From the NCBI GenBank assembly GCA_001986395.2, contig MQVO02000002.1, forward strand, positions 1,860,001 through 1,924,000: DNA of 64,000 nt, written 5' to 3'. Shown in pieces: positions 11,253 to 23,204 of the stretch. Made by a program: the position numbers and the translations under genes. The first letter of the stretch is position 1; each line of letters begins with the position of its first letter. This stretch comes from Irpex lacteus (taxonomy: Eukaryota > Basidiomycota > Agaricomycetes > Polyporales > Irpicaceae). Under the pieces are notes generated by a model. That model worked only from the letters and a program-made list of their open reading frames with translations, had not been told where the DNA came from and did not search any database.

Positions 11253-13443
11253 TTAGACACTCTCAACCCGCTCCTCCCCCGCCTTCTCCTTCTCCCCATC
11301 CTCCCCCTCAAGCCTCCTCACACCACCCCGCTTCTCACTAACCTTCTTCCTCTCACTCTCAAGCGTCATCGCAAACTTACTCCTCGCCCTAATCTCAGGT
11401 CCCTTCCAGTAGAAGACGTAGATGGGAATGACGACGAGCACGCCGATGCATGCGAGGATTGTTGATGCGTATTCGAGCGGGTGGTTTGGGATGTTGGTGT
11501 ACACTGTGAGAGGGAGGGTTAGTATGAGTTGAGTTGAGGAGATGGAGGAAGAGCGAGAGCAAGAAGAAAATGATGCCGAGACCCGGAGACGAGGGCATCG
11601 TGGGTGAACAAGACAGAAGAGAAGACGAGACAAAGGGAAAGGAAGAACGCGAAGATCGATGTGAAGCCGCCTAGCAGACAGAGGGAGAGAACCTCCCCTC
11701 ACGGAATAACAGATAGAATGGGGTGGTGTGGTGTGGCGTTCGAATGAGCGAGCGCAAGGATGTCCGACTCAGTGGATAAAGGAAGGAAGGCAAAGGCGAA
11801 AGGTGCTGGTGCTGGTGCCTCTCAAGCCAGAGGAGACACTCGAACACAGGAGCCAAAACCGGCGAAGCCAAACCACAGTCCAATCCAAAAACAAAACAAA
11901 GAAACACTCACTAGGAGTAGCATAAAACGCCGCAAGCCCCGCCAAAAAGTCCCTACTGAACCCATTCCCGCCCGTCGCGCTCGCCGAATAGGGACCGTAC
12001 GCAGCGACCATATAGTCAATCGTAGCCATATAGATCGCGTAGTTCGCGATCCCTATGAACGCGGTCCAGATAAGTGGAAGTATCCAAGGGAGGGGCGGAC
12101 CGGTGGATGTGTACGCGAATAGGAAGAGGCCTATAGGCTCGAGCGGCGCGGTGAAGAGTAACCACCATAAACGACGTTCGGGGCTGACGTTCTCACTCCC
12201 CACCCGTTTTCTCTGGCGAGAGTCCCGTCGAATCCACGGCACAAAACTCGCATAAGCCACAAAATACCCAACCATAATCGGCACGAACGCCAACCCCGTC
12301 TTCGCCGGCGAGAAGCCCCACTGTGCAAACACGGGTCCGTAGGACTCTAGGAAGGTGAAGATGAGAGCGTCGGAGAAGCCGGAGAGGAGGGAGAGGAAGA
12401 GGACGATTGGTTCGGTGAGGAACATGTAGAAGGGGCGGGACCAGGTTGTTAGGATGTGGGAGGGTGTTAGGGGGGTGGGGGTGAGTTCTGAGGTGCTGTG
12501 TATTTGGGAGTTGGAGGAAGATGGGTGGGATGGGGAAGTAGGGAAGGAGGGAGAGGGGGAGGAGGAGGAGGAGGAGCGGAGACGACGGGCTTCGCGGGTG
12601 ACGAGGACGGATGTGCGGGTTTCGGGGACGAAGAAGTGGGCGAGTTGGACTGCTGCGCCTGCGATTAGTTGGATGTAGAACTACGAGCGATGTAAGTATG
12701 TAAGTTCGTGACCATAACATATTCAATAACTCATGGCACGTACATTCCAATGCCAACTCAAATTCTCCTGCACGAACCCACCAAAGATGGGTCCCACAGC
12801 GGATCCACCTACGGATGATAAGACAATGAAGGCAACGGCGTATTGTTGGTCGTCTTGCTCCCACATGTCTGCGACCATGCCGAGGGTGACGGACCCGCCT
12901 GCGGAGGAGAGGCCGCCGAGGGCGCGGCAGACTATTATGGTGGCGAAGTTGGGGGCTAGGGCGCATGGGATTTGCCAGACTGCAAAGTATAATTAGTGGA
13001 AGGACTAATGAGGGAGGAGAGAGCTCACTGTTAACAAGAAACAAAGAAAGCTGCAAAACAGGCCACCTCCCAAACTCCTCACTCCACGGCGCCCAAAGCT
13101 CACACCCAAACGCATAACAAATCAAAAACACGCCCTGGCCGACTCTTGCCGCCGACTCCGATATGCCAAAGTGGTCAGACAGCAGGGGCACGGCGTTGGC
13201 GTAGAGCGAGGCGTTGAGGTTCATGGAGACCTGGACGGCGAAGATGACGGACAGGATGGACCATTTTTTGTACCAGGGCCAGGAGAAGCCGAGTTTGGGG
13301 TAGACGTCTTGTTCGGTGAGCTCTATGCGGCCGTCTGCGCGTTCGCTCTTCTTGGCAGTAGGGAGGAAGGGCTCTGGAGATGGTGCGCTGCTTGGACGGG
13401 TGGAGGTGTCTTGGCTCGTGCGGGAGGGCGTGGACGGGAGCAT
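11253..13443 (-). CDS. MFS transporter, DHA1-like (polyamine/drug type)
   Basis: Membrane proton-antiporter-type carrier of the major facilitator superfamily. Exons 13443-13029, 12979-12744, 12680-11912 and 11503-11253 sum to 1671 nt (556 aa). The cytosolic N-terminus (about 60 residues) is followed by WYKKWSILSVIFAVQVSM (TM1), a motif-A-like APWSEEFGRWP, CRALGGLSSAGGSVTLG (TM4-5 region), a charged central loop with a serine run, and a second bundle of six segments ending IPIYVFYWKGPEIRARSKFA. The C-terminal tail is rich in K/E. The layout resembles fungal TPO/fluconazole-resistance-type DHA1 carriers; the substrate cannot be told. The last intron (11911-11504, 408 nt) is long for this genome. 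Confidence 0.85.
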
Positions 13444-13859
13444 ATCTGCCAGTGCGAGGGGGACAGCTTGGGAGGCGAACAGCCGTCATGCGTGGGGTTT
13501 TTGAAGAGAGTTCGAGAGGGCCAGCCGCGAGTGCCGAACGCGAAGAAGTCGTCGGTCGCCCCATGGGGTGGAGCACCGTTTAGCGAGACGAATGAGGAAA
13601 CAGAAGAAGAAGTTGTATCGTCGGCGTCTGATTACCTTGCTATGGAGTAATGTAAGATTGGCGCTCGATCGTCGACGCTCGATTGGACAAGGACTGGCTT
13701 TGACCGGTGTGTTCCCTGGGCTGCGGCTGACGTCGTCGTCGGTGGGTGCACTGTACAAGCTCCTCCACCACCACACGCTCGCTCGAGCTCGACTGGACCA
13801 GTGAGTCTTGCTGGCAGTCGCACACGGACGCTCGTGCTGGTTACTTCTCTCGCCAGTTC

Positions 13860-14890
13860 CCTCTGCCGACCACACGTCGCACGATGATCCCGTCGTTGTT
13901 GTACGTACATCCCTCCTTCGAAGCCTCCCATACGTACTGCATGCGCCCGCTTCAATCCCGTCGGTCTTGAACAAGCTGCGTCTCTCATCGATGATCCCCG
14001 CTAACTTTCTTCCGCTTCTGACTCTTGCGCGTGTTTGTTCTGCTTCTGCTGAGTATTTTGCAGTGAGAACATAGATCCGTGCAGACACGGTATCTTCTAT
14101 CAGAGCCTATCACCGGTGCGACTCCCTGCTTTCGAACAATTTTCGACTCGTTAGTAAGATGTGGATGGCCGAGAATGGAGAAGCTCACCATCGTGGCGCT
14201 CGCTCAGGCACTTGATTACCTCACGTTGGAGAATCTACGCTGGCCCTCTTGTCCACCGCCATTTTCGGGGAGCTACGGTTGACGTCACTCGTACTTTGTC
14301 GACAACCACACAATTGCTGCACACCCAGATAACCAAATTCTGCACCCAGTTGTTGTCTGCACTGGCATCGTGTTCTCTGCCGACGACCGCACGATGATCC
14401 CTCCTTGCCGTACGTACAACCCTCCTTCCAATCCCCGCGGCCGGGCCACTTTAAACTTTACTCAATCCCGGTCTCAAACTACATGCGTCTTTTATCGATG
14501 ACTATCACCCGATTTTGAGTATTCGTACGTTCTTCTGTTCGAATTCCAATCCTCCAAGCCGAAAACAAACCCCAATGCATGCGTTCCCCTCCATCATAGA
14601 ACCACTCGCGCCAAGACCGTTCCCTCCCCTGCCGTCGAAAGTCCAACGTTCTCTGCTGTCGCTTTTCACTCCTCCTCCGTTCAACGTTCAAAATACAGCA
14701 TGCTATGTACGTACAACACAAACACGAACACTGCCCTTAGCATGCACGACTATATTACCTCCGCGCACCCCACACTCCCCCCCGTTACAATCCCGCCGGT
14801 CCTAAACTAGCTGCGTCTCTCATCGACTATCCCCCGATTTTAACTCGTGGACGTGTTCTTGAGTCTTCTCAGTTCTGCTTCTACGTACCC
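13860..14890 (+). repeat. degenerate tandem repeat, three copies
   Basis: Three diverged copies at about 13880-14060, 14377-14545 and 14699-14890. Shared blocks in order: CACGATGATCCC, TACGTACA..CCTCCTTC, AATCCC(G)(G)CCGGTC, an (A)AAC(A/T)AGCTGCGTCTCTCATCGA-type block, ATCCCC..ATTTT, and a TTCT(G)CTTCTG tail. Spacing is 350-480 bp. Function unknown. Confidence 0.55.
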
Positions 14891-15111
14891 TACTCTCAGG
14901 AACAAAGGTTCGTGCTCACACGCGTGCTCTTCTGCTTCTGCTCTCAGTCAAGGCCAACGCGCTCTCCCTTACCGTTCACCGCTACTGTGATCACCGTAGA
15001 CTCCAAATCCTCTCAAATTTCGTCATGATACATACATCCTACAGCGAGAGAAAAAGCAATTAACACCAGTCGACACGCTCACCCCCCATTCCCCAAACCG
15101 TGAACAAAAGA

Positions 15112-15350
15112 AAAAGCTTCCATCTGCCGAGAACAGCCCCCCGACAAGCCGCCTCAACTCTCATCCCGTATGTCGTAAAACTCTACACCGCTGCAGGAAC
15201 TCGTGCTCCGCGAATCGCTCGTATCCGGCCCTGTAAGCTTTCTCCCCTCCATTTTCAAAACTTCCAGCCTTTCAAATTCGTCGACACCTCGAAAACTTTC
15301 CCGTCGGCAGGTCCGAGTTCTCCGGTGCCGAAGCTATCGATGTATGTGGT
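15112..15350 (+). repeat. gene relic, inverted partner of 10632-10832
   Basis: Carries CCATCTGCCGAGAACAGC, CCGTATGTCGTAAAACTCTA, AACTTTCCCGTCGGCAGGT and GGTGCCGAAGCTATCGATGT in the order seen on the minus strand at 10.6-10.8 kb. It is not an open coding sequence. Confidence 0.6.
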
Positions 15351-16813
15351 CGGACGGATGGAGATAGACAGCTCACCGTGCACAGGTAGGTAACATGTTA
15401 TCTGTTCGTCGAACTCACTGGTTGGCTTGGATGTAGAGAAGATCGTACGTATACTGCGCTCACCCCTCCCTCTTCTTTTCTACTTTCTACTTCAGACTTC
15501 TCTCAAATGCTACACACTCCGAATTGCCGTTGGACGTAAGATAGCGTAGCAAACTCTCGCGATATCATGGCGATGTGGGTCACGCGTTTTTGGTCGAGGT
15601 GAGTTTCATCTCCATCCCAGTGTCCGCCTATCTCATAACAACATGCGCAAGTATATGCGTATATGCTGTGCTCAGTCATCAGCTGGCAATCGTGCACTCA
15701 GTACTCATTAGTGGGCATGCACATAGGAATACTTACGATATAGCTATAGGCTTACAACACTGCAATGCACGACGACTCAGAGTACTGGACTTCATGACGT
15801 CCTCAGGTTTGTGTTCTCACTTTCACTCTGCGCTTCCCGTTCGGTGCCGGTCTTCAAGCTTCAATGCTCATACAGTACAATACGACTGGTACATACCTCA
15901 CTGATCGTCGATGCTCGACTCATTCTTTGACGTACGTGTTGCTCGTACTTTATAGTCTATGACCATCATCTGACAGATAGGCTACTCAGTACTGAATACC
16001 CAAGGGTCAGTCAATACGTCAACGGTACCTGATCGTCGTCACCTTCCAGTCTAGCACTCAGTACTCAGTGTTCAGAGCTGAAACGTCCACTTAGGCATTC
16101 AGATAGATTAGACATTCAGATGCCGGTAATTCAATTAACTCTGTAAGTACGTCACTTACCCCGCGGGGTGTACGTGACTCACGGATTCAGTGAGAATGGA
16201 CTGACATGGGGATCGCAGATCGACTTCTGGGGTTCAAGAAGGTGAAGGATGCGGTACCGCTCTGGTGATCAGCATCGATAAAGTTAGCTTGGTGCGAAGA
16301 GATCATCTCGTCTCGTCGTGAACAAGTGGTAAGTCACGATTTTCAATTTCCTGGGGCTAAAACACTTGCTCACAGCTGACAACTCACTCTATTGGTTAGT
16401 GACTTCTACAAGCTGGGCGGTCTATTGTCAAACTATGCCATTAATGAATGGTGTAAAGCGTATCGTGCGAGGCTGTTACCGGGCTCTACTCATTACTGCG
16501 GAGATTTTGCTGACCAGTTGCTGAAAACACGTACGTAGATCCCGTCGGTCAAGCGATCGAGCGACCTCCAGGAGCTCAGCTCAGCTCGTAGCTGTGCAAG
16601 AGGTAAACCTTGCACCTTGGAAGACGGGAAAGGTGAGTGTTGAGAGCGTCTGGTGTGTCACAAGTTGGGAGTGTCGTGGGAGATGCATACCCCTTGGCGT
16701 CCTCGCCGGTGCTTGGCTTGCGTGTGAGGCAACGCTGATCACCCCACACACTACAGTAAGGATATAAAACGGTAGGTATCCCGCCACCGTGACTCTAAAT
16801 CACTAGCAGCATC

Positions 16814-17276
16814 ATGGCATCCACCATGGTGAAAGTCTTCTACTTCGTGGCAGATCCGCAGCGCCAAATAGGCCGTGTCGAAGTTGATCCCAACATCGAC
16901 GTTTACGACCTGCTCCGCAAGATACGCGACGATATTGCAAGTTGGAATTTGGGCGGGTGCTATGCTACTCAATGGAACTGGGAACTCTACAAAGTGAGTT
17001 AGACACGTCGCTATCACGCATGGCGTTACTGTCACCGTATGCTCATGGCTCATTGATATTAGGTTAACAAGGAGCTGTTTAAGATGGACATGGCCGCTGT
17101 AGTAGCGACAGTGACAGGCTACTGTGTACGTAAGCTGCCAGAAGGAAGGATACAGGCCGAAGGAGGACAGGAACCTCCCAGTGGTGGAGAAAGTTGCGGA
17201 CTTCCTCAACAGCGGAGAGGCGGTGTTGTATGTCGTCGTCAGCTACATCAGACGTCTATGGAATGCCGGAGGGTGA
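16814..17276 (+). pseudogene. Crinkler-like N-terminal domain gene, copy 3, frameshifted
   Basis: Exon 1 (16814-16993) codes MASTMVKVFYFVADPQRQIG, then EVDPNIDVYDLLRKIRDDI and WELYK, ending at a GTGAGT donor. Exon 2 begins at 17063 with VNKELFKMD. The conserved second-half sequence (LPVVEKVADFLNSGEAVLY) is present but in another frame, and the frame change falls near 17135-17150. If unspliced or read straight through, the product diverges after KLPEGR. Compared with copy 1 this points to a one-base indel. The start ATG is clearer here than in copy 1. Confidence 0.65.
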
Positions 17277-17593
17277 CTTCGCGACCCCAAACACTAGAGA
17301 CGCTTCATCGCATGAGATGACTGAGATCGAATTATCCTCATCTACATAAGATCGAGAAGCTACTTGTAGATAATGTATAGTTTAAGTAGGCCGAAAGCCT
17401 GGAAACGTCATGTATCAATTCAGATTCGTCGAAGTTGAACGTAAATTAGATCCGGGTATGATAAATGCCATGTCATTTAGTAATTCTTCAGGTCGTGTAT
17501 GCACATTACAAGTCGTTAATATAGCTACAGTGGTGTTCGTCATGATGTCCGTGAATGTGAGCCAGAAGAGAAATAAAAAGAGAAAAAACCAGG

Positions 17594-20311
17594 CTAGTGA
17601 CATAGTGGCAGCGATGAAGGAAACAGACGTGAACCGAGGGAGGGGAGTGGGAGTGGGTGATATTCATGTTTTAGACCCGGAGGAGCGGGGCTGGACGGAC
17701 GGACGAGTGTGTGAATGTGTACTTGTACCGGTGAGTCTCCGGGGATCGCTGAGGCCACAGTATCGTTCTTCACTGGCAGTTTTTCCTCAGAATTGCGTTC
17801 TGAGTTCCTTTTCTGCGAGTCGACCTCGTTCACACCAATCGAGCCGTGATGACAGTCGTGTTCGCCCTCGTCCTCAGAACTGCTCTCGTCATCTGCTAAC
17901 TTTGAAAGCGTCTCGGAGACCTTGGCCAGTTCTTCTTCAAGCTTCGGATGCATATACAAGTGCGCCTTCGGATACCTGCTGTCTATCTCCCTCTGATTTT
18001 TCACGTAGGTAGGCATAGCGAGTAGACCATTGCCAGCGCATTTCCAGTCGTCGAAGCTTCGGAACGTGACACCTGTGTCGCGGTGGCAGAGGGGTGGCGA
18101 TGACGAGCCAAGAGGGCCTGTTGAGAGAGAAACAGAACGGTATAGCCAAGCAAATTAGTACAGTATTGGGACCAAGATGACGTGCGGGTGAGACAAACCG
18201 TAAAATTCGTGGCCTAGTTCTTCCCAGTTTATGCCCTCAAAATAAGGGTGGTCAAAGGCTTCCACCGTCGACATACGTCTTTTGGGCCGATGGTTGAGCA
18301 TCTATGCCATATTAGAGTCAGTAGGCGGCGTAAAAATGGAAACAACCCTAACCTTCTTCAGCAGATCAGTCAGCTTCACATCGACCATATCCACCGACTC
18401 CCAGTCAAACCTCGCAGAAGAAACCCTTTTCCATATTCCTTGCCTCACTCGAGTGCTCTCAGCGTCGATCTCGGGCTCCTCAGGTTTCGGCGCGCCAGAT
18501 TCACGTTCTCTCGCTCGACGTATACGTTCTCTGCGTACGTCCAACGCTTCCGCAAACCATGGCCTGTCCAGCCCAAGCACCAGCTCATAAATCACGACGC
18601 CCATAGCCCACACGTCGACCTTGCAAGTATATCCCCTATTATGGTCCGCTAGATTTTCCACGACCTCTGGAGCGAGGTATGCGTCTGTGCCCCCGCAGAA
18701 TTCTTTCAACACAACGTATCTGCCACCAGATCGACTATTGGGATAGAGAGGCGTGACGGCATGGTGGACGTAGGCCAGGCCGTAGTCGGCGAGTGCGATA
18801 TGGCCTGTGCTGGAGACAAGGATGTTGTCGTGTTTGATGTCGCGGTGCATGACTCCGATTTTGTGAAGGTTGTGAACGGCAAGAATCTGTGTGCGAGACG
18901 TAGGGCTGTGAGTCGTAGTTGAGCTAAAAATAGTTAGGAGACTGACCAGCTCGGCAATGAGGGCTTGCAGTCGTTTGGGCTCTTGGAGTAATTCTTCAGA
19001 GTCGCGGATGTAATGGGAAAGATTGCGGTGGTACAGCGGCTGGATCGGGTAGTAAAATAGTTAGACAGAGCGATCGCGCCAACCAGGATGAGACATATAC
19101 CATAGCAAAGTAAACATTGATCGCGTCATCCCACATCGCCCATGCTGTCGTCAACCCAAACAATCCGCTGTGAGTCGCTCGCTTCAACGCCCTCTCTTCC
19201 TGCCTCACCCCACACCTCCCACCGTGATACTGATAAATCTTGTCTTTGTGCATGATCTTGATCGCACACGGCACTTCACGGCGCGTCACAGCTACGATAC
19301 CTATGCCTGGTATAATTCGGAGCCCGCAAGACTTGTAGTCAGGGAGGTACAATGCTCGCTGGACAGTCCCGAATGAACCGAAACCGAGCCGACCGAGGAT
19401 CTGGAAGTACATGTCGTGTGCGGCATCGTGGATGGTACGGGGGACTTCATCGTAGTTGAAGTAGCAGTATGCATTGGCTTCGTCCAGTTCATCAAGGTCG
19501 CTATCCGAGCCTTCGGAGTACGCTGAATGGGTATCATCGGAGTCCCGGTGTAAAGTTAGCGGCCGCGAGGCGACTCCAGACTTTGTTCCTGCTGAGCACA
19601 CTGCCAACACGGATGAAGGTGCACCACTATTGACGGGGGTATCATCGTGCTGAGGATGTTGGTCTGGAGATGCAGAACTACATGGCTCGTCTATCGTAGG
19701 AGGGACTAACTTGACCACCTCTGCGTCCGATGGTGTGGGAGGTTGTCGAAAAGCACGAGCGACACGAATGGCAGCTTTGACCTTGTACCAGTTGGCCAGT
19801 GCGCGGTCATGGTCGTACTCGTTCGACGAAGCACCGTCAGAGCTGGGGACGAACCCTGAGTATGCGAACGGCTGTGACTTGTCGAAGGGAAAGGGGGACA
19901 GGAAGTTCGTGTCGTGTTCAGGGTCAGGTGTAGACTCTGACGACAGGTGAGATTGATCACAAGCTTCGGGGTCTGCGGTCTAAGGACAAACGGAAGTGGC
20001 GTGAGTGTTACAAATTAGACTTGAAGAGAAGCGTCGAAACTACTGACCTTGATTGATGGAGGGTTGAGACCCACTACCATGGCGAAAGCTGCACCAGGCA
20101 TCGTCTCGACCTCAGAGGTCAAGTCCACTTGAGGCACGTCCGTCGCTGGTTCATCCAACTTGGGCTCACAGGGAACGGGCTTGTCGATTTGTTCCACAGC
20201 ATCAGACTGCTCGTCAACGCTAACAGCAATGGAAGCGCATTTGACCCTAGTCGCCTTCGAGGTAAGCTTAGCTAACGTCGCCCGAGCACGCTTCCGGAAC
20301 CTCGATAGCAT
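17594..20311 (-). CDS. Ser/Thr protein kinase K1 (AGC-like catalytic domain, basic N-terminus)
   Basis: Six exons: 20311-20048, 19979-19101, 19039-18947, 18886-18353, 18301-18199, 18117-17594 (2397 nt, 798 aa). The N-terminus MLSRFRKRARATLAKLTSKA is strongly basic. About 290 residues of low-complexity linker precede the kinase domain: glycine loop GRLGFGSFGTVQRA, lysine CAIKIMHKDKIYQY, catalytic HRDIKHDNI, LADYGLAY (DYG rather than DFG), APE in YLAPEVV, and YTCKVDVWAMGVVIYEL. The tail after the domain (VTFRSFDDWK, then an acidic region) is shared with K2 at 42.6-45.7 kb, so the two are paralogues with the same exon pattern. An extended in-frame ATG lies at 20404, but the K2 comparison favours 20311. 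The substrate is unknown. Confidence 0.8.
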
Positions 20312-21187
20312 AGTTCTGAGTGAGATGAAGATGGATGTGTAGTGTGGATGAGATGAGATAATGGGGTGCAGTAGAGCCGGAAGATAAGAGGGACTGTGGC
20401 TCACCTCACGATACTACTTGTACTTGTATACGCCACTCGCTATACGCCACCCGCTATACGCCACTCCCAGCCAAATGAACAGCCATTAACCAGTGAGGAC
20501 ACTCGCCACACTGCAAATTGGTGAGTATTATCATGGGAGTATAATGAGAGCGATGTCTTGTTGTGTCGTATCCTAGCAAGGTCGTTGGGCAGGACCCGGA
20601 ACGTACAGATTATCGAGCGATAGCGGTGAGTCTTGTACTATCCCGTTGTGCTCAAATCAAACGTCGCTCTCGAGATCTGTGATGGTAGGTCAGCACAAAA
20701 TAGTAGACAATACGGTAGGCACGACGAAAACATACGCTATTATCATTAAGTGGCAGGGTTGCGATGGCATTGTGTTCTGTCGTGGCGTAAAAACTTGAAC
20801 TTGAAGAGAGACACCAAGTTGGATGTGGCGTACGCGCTTGCCTCAGTATCGTGATGATTACATAAAACCTCTATGAGACGCGACTTTACTGATTAGCATC
20901 GAGAATGGTACACGATGGCGTATAACTAAGAAGGACGTCCTTGCATGCGTGTACACGAGACCATCGTCAAATAGCAGAAGTTACGAAGGCCACAGGCAAT
21001 GAGGGATAAGGACACAGAATCAAGTCAAAGTTGGGATCTAATCTAATCTACACGGTTTACAGTTTATCTTTCATCAGTCGCTGTTCTGTTATACATGCAT
21101 TCTTCTTCTTCTTTCAAACTTCAAGCCTTCAACCCCTCAACCCTCGCAAAGCACCCTCCCAAGCGTGCCAAAGCACGCTACCAGTAC
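20312..21187. other. intergenic
   Basis: Upstream flank of K1 and downstream flank of the dehydrogenase. Contains a short tandem repeat at about 20429-20470 (three copies of a TATACGCCAC-type 15-mer). No gene is seen. Confidence 0.5.
20429..20470. repeat. short tandem repeat, TATACGCCAC units
   Basis: Three near-identical units of 14-15 bp (tatacgccac followed by tcgc, ccgc or tccc), ~120 bases upstream of the K1 ATG. It could be a promoter element array; there is no direct evidence. Confidence 0.6.
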
Positions 21188-22461
21188 TTACGTCCTCTTC
21201 CACCCCGTCCTCCTAACATACTCCTCCCCCACAGCATCCGCCCCCTTCAACGCGCCATACACCGCCTCCTCAGACACAGGCGTCTCAACATTCCAAATCG
21301 TCTCTCCCTCCTGACAACTCAGCCGCGCGACAGCGCGCAATTCGTCGTCGGTGACGTTCGGGATGCCGAGTTGGGCGAAGGTGACGGGGAGGTTGACGGA
21401 GAGGAGGAGGGAGAGGTACCTGTCGAGTTCGGAGGAGGGGGCGTTGGCGAGGAGGAGTTGGGCGATTGTGCCGAATGCCACTAGAGGAGAGGGGTTAGTG
21501 TGGGGAAGGATAGGTGTAAAAAAAAAAAAAGACATACCCTTCTCGCCGTGCATGAGGCCGTGCATCGCGTGGATGGCGGTGAAGCCGTTATGGATCGCAT
21601 GAGCAGCAGCCAACCCGCCACTCTCAAAGCCCAACCCGCTCAACAACGTATTAGCCTCCACAACAGCCTCAAACGCGGGCGTCACCGCCTTCGCCTTATT
21701 CGCCTCATACGCCAGCTTCCCATACTTGAACAAAATCTCCTCACACTTCGCCCCAATCGCCTCGCTCAGTTCCGTCGGGAGCAGCTTCCCGAAATTGGGC
21801 GAGTGCCGCGCGAGCTTGGCTTCGACGTTCGTAGCCACCGCGTCGCCTATGCCCGCCGCCAAAAACCTCGCGGGTGCGTTGACGATGACGGACGTATCAA
21901 CGAGCACGAGCGTCGGGTTCTTATCATAAAACGAGTACCTCTCAAACTCGCTCGACTCTGTGTATATAACGGACAAAGCGGAGCACGGGGCGTCGGTGGA
22001 TGCTGTGGTGGGCAGGACGGCTACAGGGAGCCCGAGTATGTCAGCGACGTTCTTGGCGGAGTCGATGACTTTGCCGCCGCCGAGGGCGATGATGAAGTCT
22101 GAGGCGTTTTGTTTGCCGAGCGAGGCGAGACGGTTGATCTCGACGGTGGAGGCTTCGCCGTTGAATTGGGCGTGTGTGACTTTGAAGGAGGCGGCGGTGA
22201 GGGTTTCGATGAGGGATTTACCCGCTGTGTGAAGAGAGGAGGGTGTTGTTAGATTAGATTAGATTGGATTGGAGAGGAGAGGAGAGGGGGATAGAGCGGG
22301 GGATACGAACCGATGTTGTAGACTAGGTCATCGCAGGTGAGGAGGGGAGCTTTGCCGAGGCCGGAGAGGTACTGTGCGGCGTTCTTGATGGCGTTGGGAC
22401 CTTGGATGTACTTGGAGGGGGACTGGAAGATGCGCTCGGTGAGGTTCTTCGGGTTCGGCAT
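21188..22461 (-). CDS. glycerol dehydrogenase, iron-containing alcohol dehydrogenase family (GldA-like)
   Basis: NAD-dependent oxidation of glycerol to dihydroxyacetone is the usual role of this family. Exons 22461-22311, 22224-21538 and 21480-21188 sum to 1131 nt (376 aa, the normal family size). N-terminal nucleotide-binding half: SPSKYIQGPNAIKNA, ALGGGKVIDSAKNVAD, LPTTASTDAPCSALSVIY. C-terminal metal-binding half: Asp in AAGIGDAVAT and His in AAAHAIHNG and HGLMHGEK, placed as the three metal ligands of GldA. The annotated stop TAA overlaps a perfect donor-like GTAAGT (R-T-stop), so a short extra terminal exon is possible. An intron contains a poly-A/T run of 13. TATA-like sequences lie at 22482-22490 and 22618-22626 upstream. 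Confidence 0.9.
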
Positions 22462-23204
22462 CTTCTAGATCTACAGCGACTGGTGGTTATATATCTAGAG
22501 TCTAGTAGTAGTGGTGATCAGCGACGTGTAGTACGCCGATCCGAGGTCTATGCGTATGGTGAGTGTAAGATGTGAGAGAGGACTGGAAGTCGGGGTGTTC
22601 GTCGACGCGGGAGGGCATCTTATATATCGATTGGGAGATTAAAAATACACATCGACTGGGTCATCCGCTCTGACAGGCCGTGGCACTGCCGACTTGGGAG
22701 TGAGAGGAGATTGGCTGAGAGGTTAGGAGATCTGGCCAGAGTCTGTCTAGGCGCGGCACGCTATGTAACGAATTCCTTCGGGACGTCATTGGAGGGTAGC
22801 GGCCCGTGCCCAGGCCGCCACCAGTGCTCTCAAAGACTGCCTTCGACCTATTGCACAGCTCCGGGGAGCGTGAAAGAGGGTCAGAACGCAGAATGAGAAT
22901 AGATAGGGGCTGCGTGAATAGAACTACAGTCCCCGGATCCTACCACGAAGCCTGCGTCGGAGCGATGCGTGAACGTGGGGCACAACGAACAGGAGGTGCG
23001 ATGTGGGGCACTAGATCAACACCTGCAGACGCGATCCGCATTGCGCAATGACAGCGACCTCAGCCTCAACCTTTGGCTTGGGGTGCGCGAAGAGGTGGTC
23101 TCGTCGATGCTTATATGCTAACGTCGATGAGATAGTATAGACATCCAAGTTCAAAAAATAGAGAGCAGCACGATAAGAGTAAAGCGAGACGAGATGAGTA
23201 CAGA
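22462..23204. other. intergenic
   Basis: Promoter region of the dehydrogenase (TATATATC near 22490, TTATATATCG near 22620) and 3' flank of the Asterix-like gene. No additional gene recognised. Confidence 0.5.

Larger units (their letters stand above)
13444..16813. other. long gene-poor repeat-rich stretch
   Basis: No intact gene. It contains the degenerate three-copy repeat at 13860-14890, the relic at 15112-15350, and short open frames with no resemblance to known families. Confidence 0.5.

Noticed and set aside
14515..14560. GTTCGAATTCC as a tRNA T-loop
   Set aside because: No matching A-box or cloverleaf upstream within tRNA distance.
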